DNA of 17,867 nt from an uncultured Clostridia bacterium (lineage in GTDB: Bacteria > Bacillota > Clostridia > Oscillospirales > Oscillospiraceae): positions 1-17,867 of the forward strand of contig CAMEMX010000006.1 of NCBI GenBank assembly GCA_945927915.1, written 5' to 3'. The position numbers were made by a program, and so were the translations under genes. Numbering within the stretch: position 1 is the stretch's first letter; each line of letters opens with the position of its first letter. The notes below the pieces were generated by a model, which ran no database searches, was not told the origin of the DNA, and worked only from the letters and a program-made list of their open reading frames with translations. Of the stretch, positions 5,466 through 12,028 are shown one piece after another.

Positions 5466-8395
5466 CACGAGAAGCATCCACGCCGCTGAAGCGGTCGAAG
5501 CGGGAGCGGCTGCCGCTGCTGCTGTCGTTCTGCCTGCCGTTTCTGATCTCCGGCATCGCGCTGGCGATCGCGGGACTGTATCCCTTCGGTGACGGGCAGA
5601 GCCTGGCGCACGACGGCTGGCACCAGTATTATCCCTTCTTCCGCGCCTTCCGCGAGAAGCTCCTGTCGGGCGGTTCGCTGCAATACACCTGGGACGTCGG
5701 CGCGGGCACGGGCTACCTGTCCCTCTTTGCCTACTATCTGGCAAGCCCGCTGAACCTGCTGTCGATCCTTGTGCCGCCGGCCTTTCTGCGCGAGCTGTTC
5801 GCGTTTTTGACGGTGCTGAAGCTCGGCCTCGCCGGGCTGTTCTTCGGCGTCTACCTCAAGCTCGTCTACCGCAAAAACGACCTCGCCGTCCCCTGCTTTG
5901 CCCTGCTGTACGCGTTCTGCGCGTGGACGGGCGGCTACTATTGGAACCTGATGTGGCTCGACGCCTTTGCCCTGCTGCCGCTTTTGATCGCGGGCATGGT
6001 CTGCCTCCTGCGCGACGGCAAATTCCGCCTGTATGTCTGCGCGCTGGCGCTGAGCCTGTGGTGCAACTACTACATCGCGTTTTTCTCCTGCATTTTTGTC
6101 TTTTTGTGCTTCTTCGGCTTCTGCATCTGCTGCCCGAACGGGTTCAAGGGCTTTCTGCGCCGCTTCGTGCGCATCGGGCTTTGCACCGTTCTCGCCTTCG
6201 GCCTCGCGGCGGTGCTGCTGCTGCCGACGATGATGGCAATGCAGACGACCTACTCCGCCACGGCAAAGGACGTGCGCCTGCTGGCGCTCAACATGGCGCC
6301 GGGCGCAACAGGCGTGATCTCGGAATCGCGCGGCGTCTGGGAGACGCTCAAGGCCGAGACGCTGCCCGGCCTGCTGACCGCCTTGCGCAAGACCCTCGTC
6401 CAGCTCACGCCGCCGCCCGACATCACCAAAATGTCCGGCCAGCCGAACCTGTTCTGCGGTTTTTCGGCGCTGATCCTGGCGCTTTACTACCTCTGCTGCC
6501 GCAAGATCCGCCTGCGCGAGAAGCTGTACCACCTGTTTTTGCTCGTGTTCTTCCTGCTGAGCTTCATTTTCCGCATTCTGGACTACGCGTGGCACGGCTT
6601 CCATTTCCCGAATATGCTGCCCTACCGCTTCAGCTTCCTGTTCAGCTTTGTCCTTTTGAGCATGGCGTACCGCGCCTACCGCGAGCTGGGCAGCTTCCGT
6701 CCGCGGCATCTTGCCGTGCTCGTGCCGCTCACGGCGCTGTTCGTGCTGAACCTTTACGGCATGGAGGTCGTCAGCGTGCTCAACTGGGTGCTGACCGGCG
6801 CGATCGCCGTGGCGAGCTTCGTGTGCCTGCTGCTGTATGCCCGCAAGGGGCAAAGCCGCCGCACCGCCGCAGCGGTGCTGCTGTTCCTCTTCGTGTGCGA
6901 GGGCGTGTTGTCGTTTTCCTGCGGCGTCGCCAAGGTCGGCGTGACGACGCGTTCGAGCTACCCCAAGGAGGCGTCGAACGTGCAGGCGCTGCTGGACTTC
7001 GCCGCCGCACGCGACAAGGACGAGGGCATTCTCTTCTCGCGCACCGAAACAACGAACACCCAGACGCTCAACGACGCCGCGCTCAACGGCTACCGCGGCG
7101 TGAGCATCTTCACCTCCTCGGCAAACGTCAATTTCAACCGCTTCTCCCGCGCCCTCGGCCTGTCGTCGTGGCCGGGCAGCAACCGCTACGCTTACTATGA
7201 GGGCACGCCCTTTGCCAACACGATGCTCGGCATCAAATACCTGCTCGACCGCGACGGCGGGCACCGCAACCGCTCGTACAACACGCTTCTGGCCTCGGCA
7301 GGCGAGGTCAAGCTGTTGGAAAACAGCGCCTATATCTCCCTCGGCTTCATGGCGGATGCCGCGCTGGGCGATTTCGTGCGCAGGCAGGGCGTAGACGACC
7401 CCATGGGCGAGCAGTCGGAGCTGTTCCGGCTCGCGACGGGGCTGGACGGTGAGCTCTTCACCCGCATCCCGTACAGCGCCGTCCGTGAGAGCGAGCACTG
7501 CACCGTCTCCGCGCGCGGCGAGGGCAGCAGGCAGTACCCCTTCAACGCCTCCACCGCGACGGAGGACGAGAAGATCAGCGTCGTCTTCACCGTCCCGGAG
7601 GACGGCCTGTACGCCGCCACGAGCAAGATCGACCAGACCGAGAGCGTCTCGATCTTTGTCAACGACGAATTCTACTTCTCCCGCAACATCAAGGCGTCGT
7701 CGGTGTTCAGCATCGGCGACCTGCGGGCGGGCGACGAGCTGCGCTTCACCTACACCGCCAAGGCCGGCAAGAGCGGCAAGATCACCTTAGAGGTCGCGCA
7801 GTTCAACAGCGCCCTGTTTGACGCGGGGCTTGCGCTGCTGAACGACGAGCCGCTGACGCTGACGGAATTCTCCGACGCGCACCTGCGCGGTACGGTCGAG
7901 GCGAAGCAGGACGGCCTGCTCTACACCTCCATCCCCTATGAGCCGGGCTGGAGCGCTTGGGTCGACGGCAAGCCCGTCGCGCTTGCCGAGGGCTACGACC
8001 CGCAGGCGGAGGACGTCGCCCTGACCGACGCCGTAATCTGCTTCCCGCTGACCGCCGGCCTCCACACGGTCGAGCTGCGCTATACGGCGCCCGGTCTCGT
8101 CCCCGGCGCGATCGTCTCCGGCGTAAGCCTGCTGGTCTTTGTCGGTCTGCTCCTGCTGCGGCGCAGGAAATACACCCTGCTGCCGCCGCCGGAAAAAGAG
8201 CGCTGCCTGCCGCCGGTCGAGGATGACGCACCCGCCCGCCGGAGCAGCTTGCCCGACGTGACGGACACCTATGACGCGGACTTTTTCGAGGAATTTGCGG
8301 ACCTGCTGCGCGACCTTGACGACGGCGCTCTATTGGAAAATGCCGCCGGAGAAAGCGCGGACGAGCCTCCGCTCCCGCCCGACACACAGGAATAA
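5462..8395 (+). CDS. yfhO: YfhO-family membrane protein (GT-C-like glycosyltransferase)
   Basis: A 977-residue polytopic membrane protein. A first membrane segment (about 18-40) leads into a large outer loop with GLYPFGDGQSLAHDGWHQYY (38-57). Its aspartates D44 and D51 occupy the place of the catalytic acidic residue in GT-C folds. Many further membrane helices run to about residue 485. An extracytoplasmic domain of about 390 residues follows, then a last helix (about 880-900) with RRRK on the inner side. In Bacillus and Listeria, YfhO-type proteins transfer sugars from undecaprenyl-phosphate to wall or lipoteichoic polymers; a similar role is inferred here. It is longer than B. subtilis YfhO (about 860), mainly through an acidic, proline-rich cytoplasmic tail of about 75 residues with FFEEFADLLRDLDD. 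It starts inside the kinase stop (ATGA), which implies translational coupling without implying a shared pathway. Confidence 0.88.
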   Translation: MTREASTPLKRSKRERLPLLLSFCLPFLISGIALAIAGLYPFGDGQSLAHDGWHQYYPFFRAFREKLLSGGSLQYTWDVGAGTGYLSLFAYYLASPLNLLSILVPPAFLRELFAFLTVLKLGLAGLFFGVYLKLVYRKNDLAVPCFALLYAFCAWTGGYYWNLMWLDAFALLPLLIAGMVCLLRDGKFRLYVCALALSLWCNYYIAFFSCIFVFLCFFGFCICCPNGFKGFLRRFVRIGLCTVLAFGLAAVLLLPTMMAMQTTYSATAKDVRLLALNMAPGATGVISESRGVWETLKAETLPGLLTALRKTLVQLTPPPDITKMSGQPNLFCGFSALILALYYLCCRKIRLREKLYHLFLLVFFLLSFIFRILDYAWHGFHFPNMLPYRFSFLFSFVLLSMAYRAYRELGSFRPRHLAVLVPLTALFVLNLYGMEVVSVLNWVLTGAIAVASFVCLLLYARKGQSRRTAAAVLLFLFVCEGVLSFSCGVAKVGVTTRSSYPKEASNVQALLDFAAARDKDEGILFSRTETTNTQTLNDAALNGYRGVSIFTSSANVNFNRFSRALGLSSWPGSNRYAYYEGTPFANTMLGIKYLLDRDGGHRNRSYNTLLASAGEVKLLENSAYISLGFMADAALGDFVRRQGVDDPMGEQSELFRLATGLDGELFTRIPYSAVRESEHCTVSARGEGSRQYPFNASTATEDEKISVVFTVPEDGLYAATSKIDQTESVSIFVNDEFYFSRNIKASSVFSIGDLRAGDELRFTYTAKAGKSGKITLEVAQFNSALFDAGLALLNDEPLTLTEFSDAHLRGTVEAKQDGLLYTSIPYEPGWSAWVDGKPVALAEGYDPQAEDVALTDAVICFPLTAGLHTVELRYTAPGLVPGAIVSGVSLLVFVGLLLLRRRKYTLLPPPEKERCLPPVEDDAPARRSSLPDVTDTYDADFFEEFADLLRDLDDGALLENAAGESADEPPLPPDTQE

Positions 8396-8400
8396 CGATC

Positions 8401-8428
8401 AGCGCCCGGACGAAACCGTCCGGGCGCT
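8401..8428. terminator. Perfect 12-bp hairpin after yfhO, without a T run
   Basis: Bases 8401-8412 and 8417-8428 are exact complements around an AAAC loop, five bases after the yfhO stop. The sequence that follows (CAGTCTGTCC) is not T-rich, so intrinsic termination would be weak. It lies between convergent genes and may act as a 3' stabilising hairpin. Confidence 0.55.
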
Positions 8429-8452
8429 CAGTCTGTCCAAAAACTATAGTCT

Positions 8453-8490
8453 TGTCATTGCGAGAGCGCAACGCGCCCGTGGCAATCTCC
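8453..8490. repeat. Dispersed-type short palindromic repeat
   Basis: The segment TGTCATTGCGAGAGCGCAAC (8453-8472) followed by CGTGGCAATCTCC has inverted ends ATTGC (8457-8461) and GCAAT (8482-8486) around an AGCGCAACGCG core. From memory it closely resembles a short intergenic repeat of the form CATTGCGAG...GGCAATCTC that occurs in many copies in diverse bacterial genomes. There is only one copy in this window, so its multiplicity here is not shown. Confidence 0.55.
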
Positions 8491-8513
8491 GTTCAAAATC
8501 CGCCGGCGGCAGC

Positions 8514-9386
8514 TCACACCCGCGCGGGCACCCCGGTCGAGACGGAATACTCCGTCACGTTTTTGATCGTCTCGCCGTCGATCTGCAGGGCGGTCGGGCG
8601 GTCAAAGCGCACCGTGATCTCATGCCCTGTCAGCACGCGGCACATCTCCGTGTGGCGGACGTGCTCGCCCTTGAAGATCGAAGGAAAGACCATGAGCGTC
8701 TTGAGCTTGCCGGAGCCGAACATCAGGCTGACCGAGACGGTGTGCTCCGGGTTGTTGCGCTGCTGCTGCGGAGCGATCATCATGCCGCCGCCGTAGAAGC
8801 GGCCGTGCATCGTCGGCGCAAGCCAGACCTTTTTAAATTCATAGGACTTTCCGTCCACCGTGACCGTCGCGTTGGCGGGCTTGAAGTGCAGCAGCAGTCC
8901 CTTGATGGCGATGGCGGTGTAGTTGACGGGCTTGTCCGAGGTGCGCCGCTGCTCGTCGCCGACCTCGCAGCAATAGCCGTCGATGCCGTAGCCGATGCCG
9001 TTGAGGAAGCGGTAGGTCTTGCCCTGCACCGTTACGGTTGGCAGCTCCTGCAGGTATTTTTTCACCGAGAACGGCGGCTCGCCCTTCTGCTTACCGAGGT
9101 CGTGCAGGAAGTCGTTGCCGCTGCCGACCGCGAAATACTGAATATCGTTTTCGATGCGCAGCGCCTGCGTGTCGTTGATGAAGCGGTTGAGCGTGCCGTC
9201 GCCGCCGGCGACGATGACCGCGTCCGCCGGGTCGATCGCCGCGAAAAAGTCGCCGTAGCCGCGCGTGAAGCTCGTCATATCATAGTAGCGCAGCGTCGCG
9301 TCAGGCATCAGGCCGTTGAGCTTTCGCGCCTCCGCCTCGCCGTGACCGTTGCCCGCGTGGGGATTGAACAGGACATGGTACACCAT
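8514..9386 (-). CDS. Diacylglycerol kinase-family lipid kinase (YegS/DgkB-like)
   Basis: A 290-residue protein of the soluble lipid kinase family. It transfers phosphate from ATP to diacylglycerol or a related lipid at the inner face of the membrane. The N-terminal catalytic domain shows FNPHAGNG (7-14), the nucleotide-binding GGDGT (61-65) and GSGNDF (88-93). The C-terminal beta-rich domain ends with the common LQIDGE segment. The start at 9386 is preceded by GAGAGG about 7 bases upstream, and the start MVYHVLFNP is typical. It is transcribed alone, divergent from the cyclo-ligase and convergent with yfhO. A role in recycling diacylglycerol left by lipoteichoic acid synthesis is possible (DgkB in B. 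subtilis) and would fit the nearby yfhO, but that link is inference. No truncation is visible. Confidence 0.92.
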   Translation of the reverse strand: MVYHVLFNPHAGNGHGEAEARKLNGLMPDATLRYYDMTSFTRGYGDFFAAIDPADAVIVAGGDGTLNRFINDTQALRIENDIQYFAVGSGNDFLHDLGKQKGEPPFSVKKYLQELPTVTVQGKTYRFLNGIGYGIDGYCCEVGDEQRRTSDKPVNYTAIAIKGLLLHFKPANATVTVDGKSYEFKKVWLAPTMHGRFYGGGMMIAPQQQRNNPEHTVSVSLMFGSGKLKTLMVFPSIFKGEHVRHTEMCRVLTGHEITVRFDRPTALQIDGETIKNVTEYSVSTGVPARV

Positions 9387-9415
9387 ATACTACCTCTCTT
9401 TGGTCATTTTCCCAC

Positions 9416-9444
9416 ATTATATCAGCGTCCTTCTTCCCGTGCAA
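9416..9444 (-). promoter_or_regulatory. Promoter for the lipid kinase gene
   Basis: On the minus strand a perfect TATAAT (complement of 9416-9421) has TTGCAC (complement of 9439-9444) 17 bases upstream. The transcript would start about 20 bases before the ATG, leaving room for the GAGAGG site. Confidence 0.6.
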
Positions 9445-9488
9445 TGGACATTTCTGCGTTTATGACCAAATTCGACACCGTTTTTGCA

Positions 9489-9517
9489 TTGACACAGGTC
9501 GGTTCATGGGCTACAAT
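9489..9517 (+). promoter_or_regulatory. Sigma-A promoter of the cyclo-ligase/HicB-DinB operon
   Basis: A perfect TTGACA (9489-9494) and TACAAT (9512-9517) are separated by 17 bases. This is the best promoter match in the window. It overlaps the in-frame ATG at 9506, so that ATG cannot be the start codon. Confidence 0.85.
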
Positions 9518-9538
9518 AGAGCAAAAGAGGTGAGCGGA

Positions 9539-10087
9539 ATGGATAAAACCGCCCTGCGTGCGCGCATTCGGGAGAAGAAACGCGCGCTGACCGAGGCGCA
9601 GATCACATATGCCTCGGAGCGTCTGGCGCAGGCATTATTCGACCATCCGATGTACCGCCGCGCGACGGCGCTTTACGCCTACCTGAGCTACAATCAGGAG
9701 GTGCGCACCGCGCCGATCCTGCGCCGCGCCCTGCAAGACGGCAAGCGTGTCGCCGTGCCGAAGGTGTTCGGCGACGAGATGCGTTTTCTCCGCTTTGACG
9801 GCACGACGCCCGTTGCTCTCGGCTATAAGGGCATCCCGGAGCCGCTCTCCGGCGAGATCGCGGACGACCGCGATGCCCTCGTGCTGATGCCCGGCCTCGC
9901 CTTCGACCCGCAGGGGCACCGCATGGGCTACGGCGGCGGGTTTTACGACCGCTTCCTCGCCCGCGAGCCGCACCCGACCATCGCGCTGTGCTATGATTTC
10001 CAGCTTTTGCCCGATCTTCCCGTGCAGGCGCACGACATTCCCGTGGACGCAGTTCTGTCCGCACCGATCTCGGAGGGAGCCATATGA
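9539..10087 (+). CDS. ygfA: 5-formyltetrahydrofolate cyclo-ligase
   Basis: A 182-residue protein of normal family length. It converts 5-formyl-THF plus ATP to 5,10-methenyl-THF, returning a storage or inhibitory folate to the one-carbon pool in the cytoplasm. The N-terminal basic segment (ALRARIREKKRAL), SYNQEVRT (50-57) and the signature MPGLAFD (117-123) with GYGGGFYDRFL (130-140) identify it. An in-frame ATG exists at 9506, but it lies between the -35 and -10 boxes of the promoter. The ATG at 9539 has GAGG about 8 bases upstream and starts MDKTALRARI as homologues do. The TGA overlaps the ATG of the following gene (ATGA at 10084-10087). Confidence 0.94.
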   Translation: MDKTALRARIREKKRALTEAQITYASERLAQALFDHPMYRRATALYAYLSYNQEVRTAPILRRALQDGKRVAVPKVFGDEMRFLRFDGTTPVALGYKGIPEPLSGEIADDRDALVLMPGLAFDPQGHRMGYGGGFYDRFLAREPHPTIALCYDFQLLPDLPVQAHDIPVDAVLSAPISEGAI

Positions 10088-10791
10088 AAATTGAGGCAGT
10101 CTGTGAATATAACGACGGCGGTTATCTGATCTACGCCGGCAATCTCCCCGGCGCATATGTGCGCGGCGCAACGGAAAACGAAGCACTGGCGAAGTTCGCC
10201 GGAGAAGCGCGCGCCTATCTGCGCTGGTGCGGCGTGTGCGACCTGCCGGCGGACGCGCCCGAGGTCGAGATCGTCCAGCGCAGGGAATCCGATCTGCAGA
10301 TCTGCGATGCGGACTCCGACGTGCTGTTTGACAGCGAGCGCAAGCCGCTTTCCGAGGCGGAGTACGACCGTCTGAAGCTGCTGGTGCTCAAATCCGCCCG
10401 CGATTTTCGCCGGCTTTACGACAGCATCCCCAACCCGGACATCTCCGGACGCGCACCGCGTCGGACGTTTTACGGCGCCGTGCCGCGCACGCCGCGCGAG
10501 ATGTACGAGCACACGAATTCCGTGACCTCGTATTACACGGGCGCGTTCGGGCTGGAGACGCAGAACGTCCCCGACATCTACGCCAACCGGATGCAGGCGC
10601 TTGCCGAGCTGGAGACCCTGCCCGACTTTCTCTCGGATAAGGTCTACACCGCGCCCGACGGCGAAAGCTGGACGATGCGCAAGGTGCTGCGGCGTTTTAT
10701 CTGGCACGACCGCATCCACGCCAAAGCGATGTGGCGCACCGCCGCCGCCCTCTGGGGCGCAGAGGTCAAAAACCCGTTCCATTTTGTATAA
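10084..10791 (+). CDS. Probable HicB-like plus DinB-like two-domain protein, function unknown
   Basis: A 235-residue protein. Residues 1-70 (MKIEAVCEYNDGGYLIYAGN, LPGAYVRGATENEAL, then a helix ending in AYLRWCG) have the layout of the HicB/UPF0150 partial RNase-H fold: a beta hairpin, LPG with a 'T-x-x-E-A' helix start, and an amphipathic helix. Residues about 90-225 look like a DinB-type four-helix bundle. Candidate metal-binding histidines are H143 (MYEHTNSVTSYYTG), H208 and H212 (WHDRIHAKAM). HicB domains usually occur as antitoxins. DinB-fold proteins include metal-dependent thiol transferases and others of unknown role. No HicA-like toxin gene is beside it. It is translationally coupled to the folate enzyme by ATGA and ends before a strong terminator. 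The domain calls are from motif pattern and are moderately sure; no activity can be assigned. Confidence 0.7.
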   Translation: MKIEAVCEYNDGGYLIYAGNLPGAYVRGATENEALAKFAGEARAYLRWCGVCDLPADAPEVEIVQRRESDLQICDADSDVLFDSERKPLSEAEYDRLKLLVLKSARDFRRLYDSIPNPDISGRAPRRTFYGAVPRTPREMYEHTNSVTSYYTGAFGLETQNVPDIYANRMQALAELETLPDFLSDKVYTAPDGESWTMRKVLRRFIWHDRIHAKAMWRTAAALWGAEVKNPFHFV

Positions 10792-10795
10792 AACG

Positions 10796-10834
10796 ATCCG
10801 GCCCGCATGGCGCTCCATGCAGGCCGGATTTTTT
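10796..10834. terminator. Rho-independent terminator, plus strand, possibly bidirectional
   Basis: Bases 10796-10810 pair with 10815-10829 (14 of 15 positions) around CGCT, followed by six Ts (10829-10834). It lies five bases after the stop of the HicB-DinB gene. On the minus strand the stem is followed by CGTTTTATA, so it can also end the nagA transcript. Confidence 0.88.
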
Positions 10835-10848
10835 GATTCTTTATTCCA

Positions 10849-11973
10849 TTACAGCTTCCTGCCGCGCAGCCAGACCGCCTTGCGGTTCAGCTCCGCGTCG
10901 CAGACCACGAAGTCGGCGCATTTGCCGTTTTCGATGGAGCCGACCTCGGTCAGCGCACCGATCTGCCGCGCGGGGTTGTAGGTCGCCGCGCGGATGGCAT
11001 CCTCGCGGGAGATGCCGAAGCTGACCGCCCGCTGCATACATTCGTACAGGTTCGTCGCGGAGCCTGCGATCGTGCCGTCGGCAAGGCGCGCAACGCCGCC
11101 CTTCAAAAAGACCTGCTGACCGCCCAGCTCATATTCGCCGTCGGGCATACCGCAGCAGCGCAGCGAATCGGAGATGAGCACCATGCGGCTCGCGCCGAAG
11201 ATGCGGAACGCCAACCGCACGGACGCGGGATGGACGTGCTGTCCGTCGGAGATCAGCTCGGCGCTGACGGCTTCCGCCTCGGCAGCCGCGGCGATCACGC
11301 CGGGCTTGCGGTGGTGGATGGCGGGCATGGCGTTATACAGGTGGGTCAGGTGGGTCACGCCGGCTTCGATGCCCCTGCGTGCCGCGTCATAGTCGGCGTC
11401 CGTGTGGGCGATCGAGACGGTGCAGAGCGTCTTTGCCCTGCGGATGAATTCCTCCGCGCCCGGAAGCTCCGGCGCGACGTCCACGATGCGCACCAGACCG
11501 CCGCAGCCGTCCTGCAACGCCTTGAACGCGTCAAAATCAGGATCTCTGAGGTAAGCGCCGTTCTGCGCGCCCTTCTTCTTCTCGGAGAAGAACGGGCCCT
11601 CCATCTGGATGCCGCGCAGGGCGGCGGCATCGTCATGTCCGGCGTCCACGAACGCACGGGCGGAGGCGAACGCCTTTTCCAGTGTCTCATAGGGCAGGGT
11701 CATCGACGCGGGTGCGAACGAGGTCACGCCGTTTTTCGCCAGATAGTTCGCCATTTTCTCCACGCCGGCTACATCGCCGTCGGAAAAATCCGCGCCGGAG
11801 TTGCCGTGGGTGTGGACGTCGATCAGGCCGGGGATGACGTAAGCGCCGCCGAGGTCGACCGCGTCGGGCGCCTCCTGCCCGAGCACATTGCAGAACTTCC
11901 CGTCCTCGACGGAAAACGCGCCGCGCTCAAAGCGGAACTGTGCGGTATAGATGTTGGCATTTTTGAAATTCAT
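10849..11973 (-). CDS. nagA: N-acetylglucosamine-6-phosphate deacetylase
   Basis: A 374-residue amidohydrolase of typical NagA length. It removes acetate from GlcNAc-6-phosphate to give glucosamine-6-phosphate, which feeds glycolysis or cell-wall precursor synthesis. Visible family motifs are IDVHTHG with H54 and H56, MEGPFF with metal ligand E125, H190 (SIAHTDA), H211 in THLYNAM (the substrate loop typical of NagA), DGQHVHP (243-249) and the catalytic aspartate D269 in ISDS. An AAGGAG site about 7 bases upstream fixes the start. It is the last gene of a minus-strand operon after nahK and the ROK-like gene, 55 bases after the latter with a hairpin between. No nagB (glucosamine-6-phosphate deaminase) is nearby, so the next step is encoded elsewhere. 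Confidence 0.96.
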   Translation of the reverse strand: MNFKNANIYTAQFRFERGAFSVEDGKFCNVLGQEAPDAVDLGGAYVIPGLIDVHTHGNSGADFSDGDVAGVEKMANYLAKNGVTSFAPASMTLPYETLEKAFASARAFVDAGHDDAAALRGIQMEGPFFSEKKKGAQNGAYLRDPDFDAFKALQDGCGGLVRIVDVAPELPGAEEFIRRAKTLCTVSIAHTDADYDAARRGIEAGVTHLTHLYNAMPAIHHRKPGVIAAAAEAEAVSAELISDGQHVHPASVRLAFRIFGASRMVLISDSLRCCGMPDGEYELGGQQVFLKGGVARLADGTIAGSATNLYECMQRAVSFGISREDAIRAATYNPARQIGALTEVGSIENGKCADFVVCDAELNRKAVWLRGRKL

Positions 11974-11995
11974 GGTATTCTCCTTGGATAACGTG

Positions 11996-12019
11996 CGCGG
12001 CGGCAGGACAGCCGCCGCG
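11996..12019 (-). terminator. Hairpin between the ROK-like gene and nagA
   Basis: CGCGGCGGC (11996-12004) and GCCGCCGCG (12011-12019) pair perfectly around a 6-base loop, in the 55-base gap between the two genes. There is no T run after it on the minus strand. It is more likely a partial attenuator or an mRNA processing/stability element than a full terminator. Confidence 0.4.
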
Positions 12020-12028
12020 TATATACTC

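Noticed and set aside
5339..7498. A 719-codon open frame on the minus strand opposite yfhO.
   Set aside because: It is a shadow of high-GC codon use. The product is rich in Arg, Ala, Gln and Glu with no family pattern, and the plus strand encodes a clear membrane protein there.
8396..8513. A small RNA gene or attachment site between yfhO and the lipid kinase.
   Set aside because: The gap holds only a hairpin without a T run and a short palindromic repeat. No promoter and no tRNA-like end is visible.
10084..10300. A HicAB toxin-antitoxin module.
   Set aside because: The HicB-like segment is present, but there is no small HicA-like frame (dsRBD-type, with a conserved histidine) next to it, and the protein continues into a second domain.
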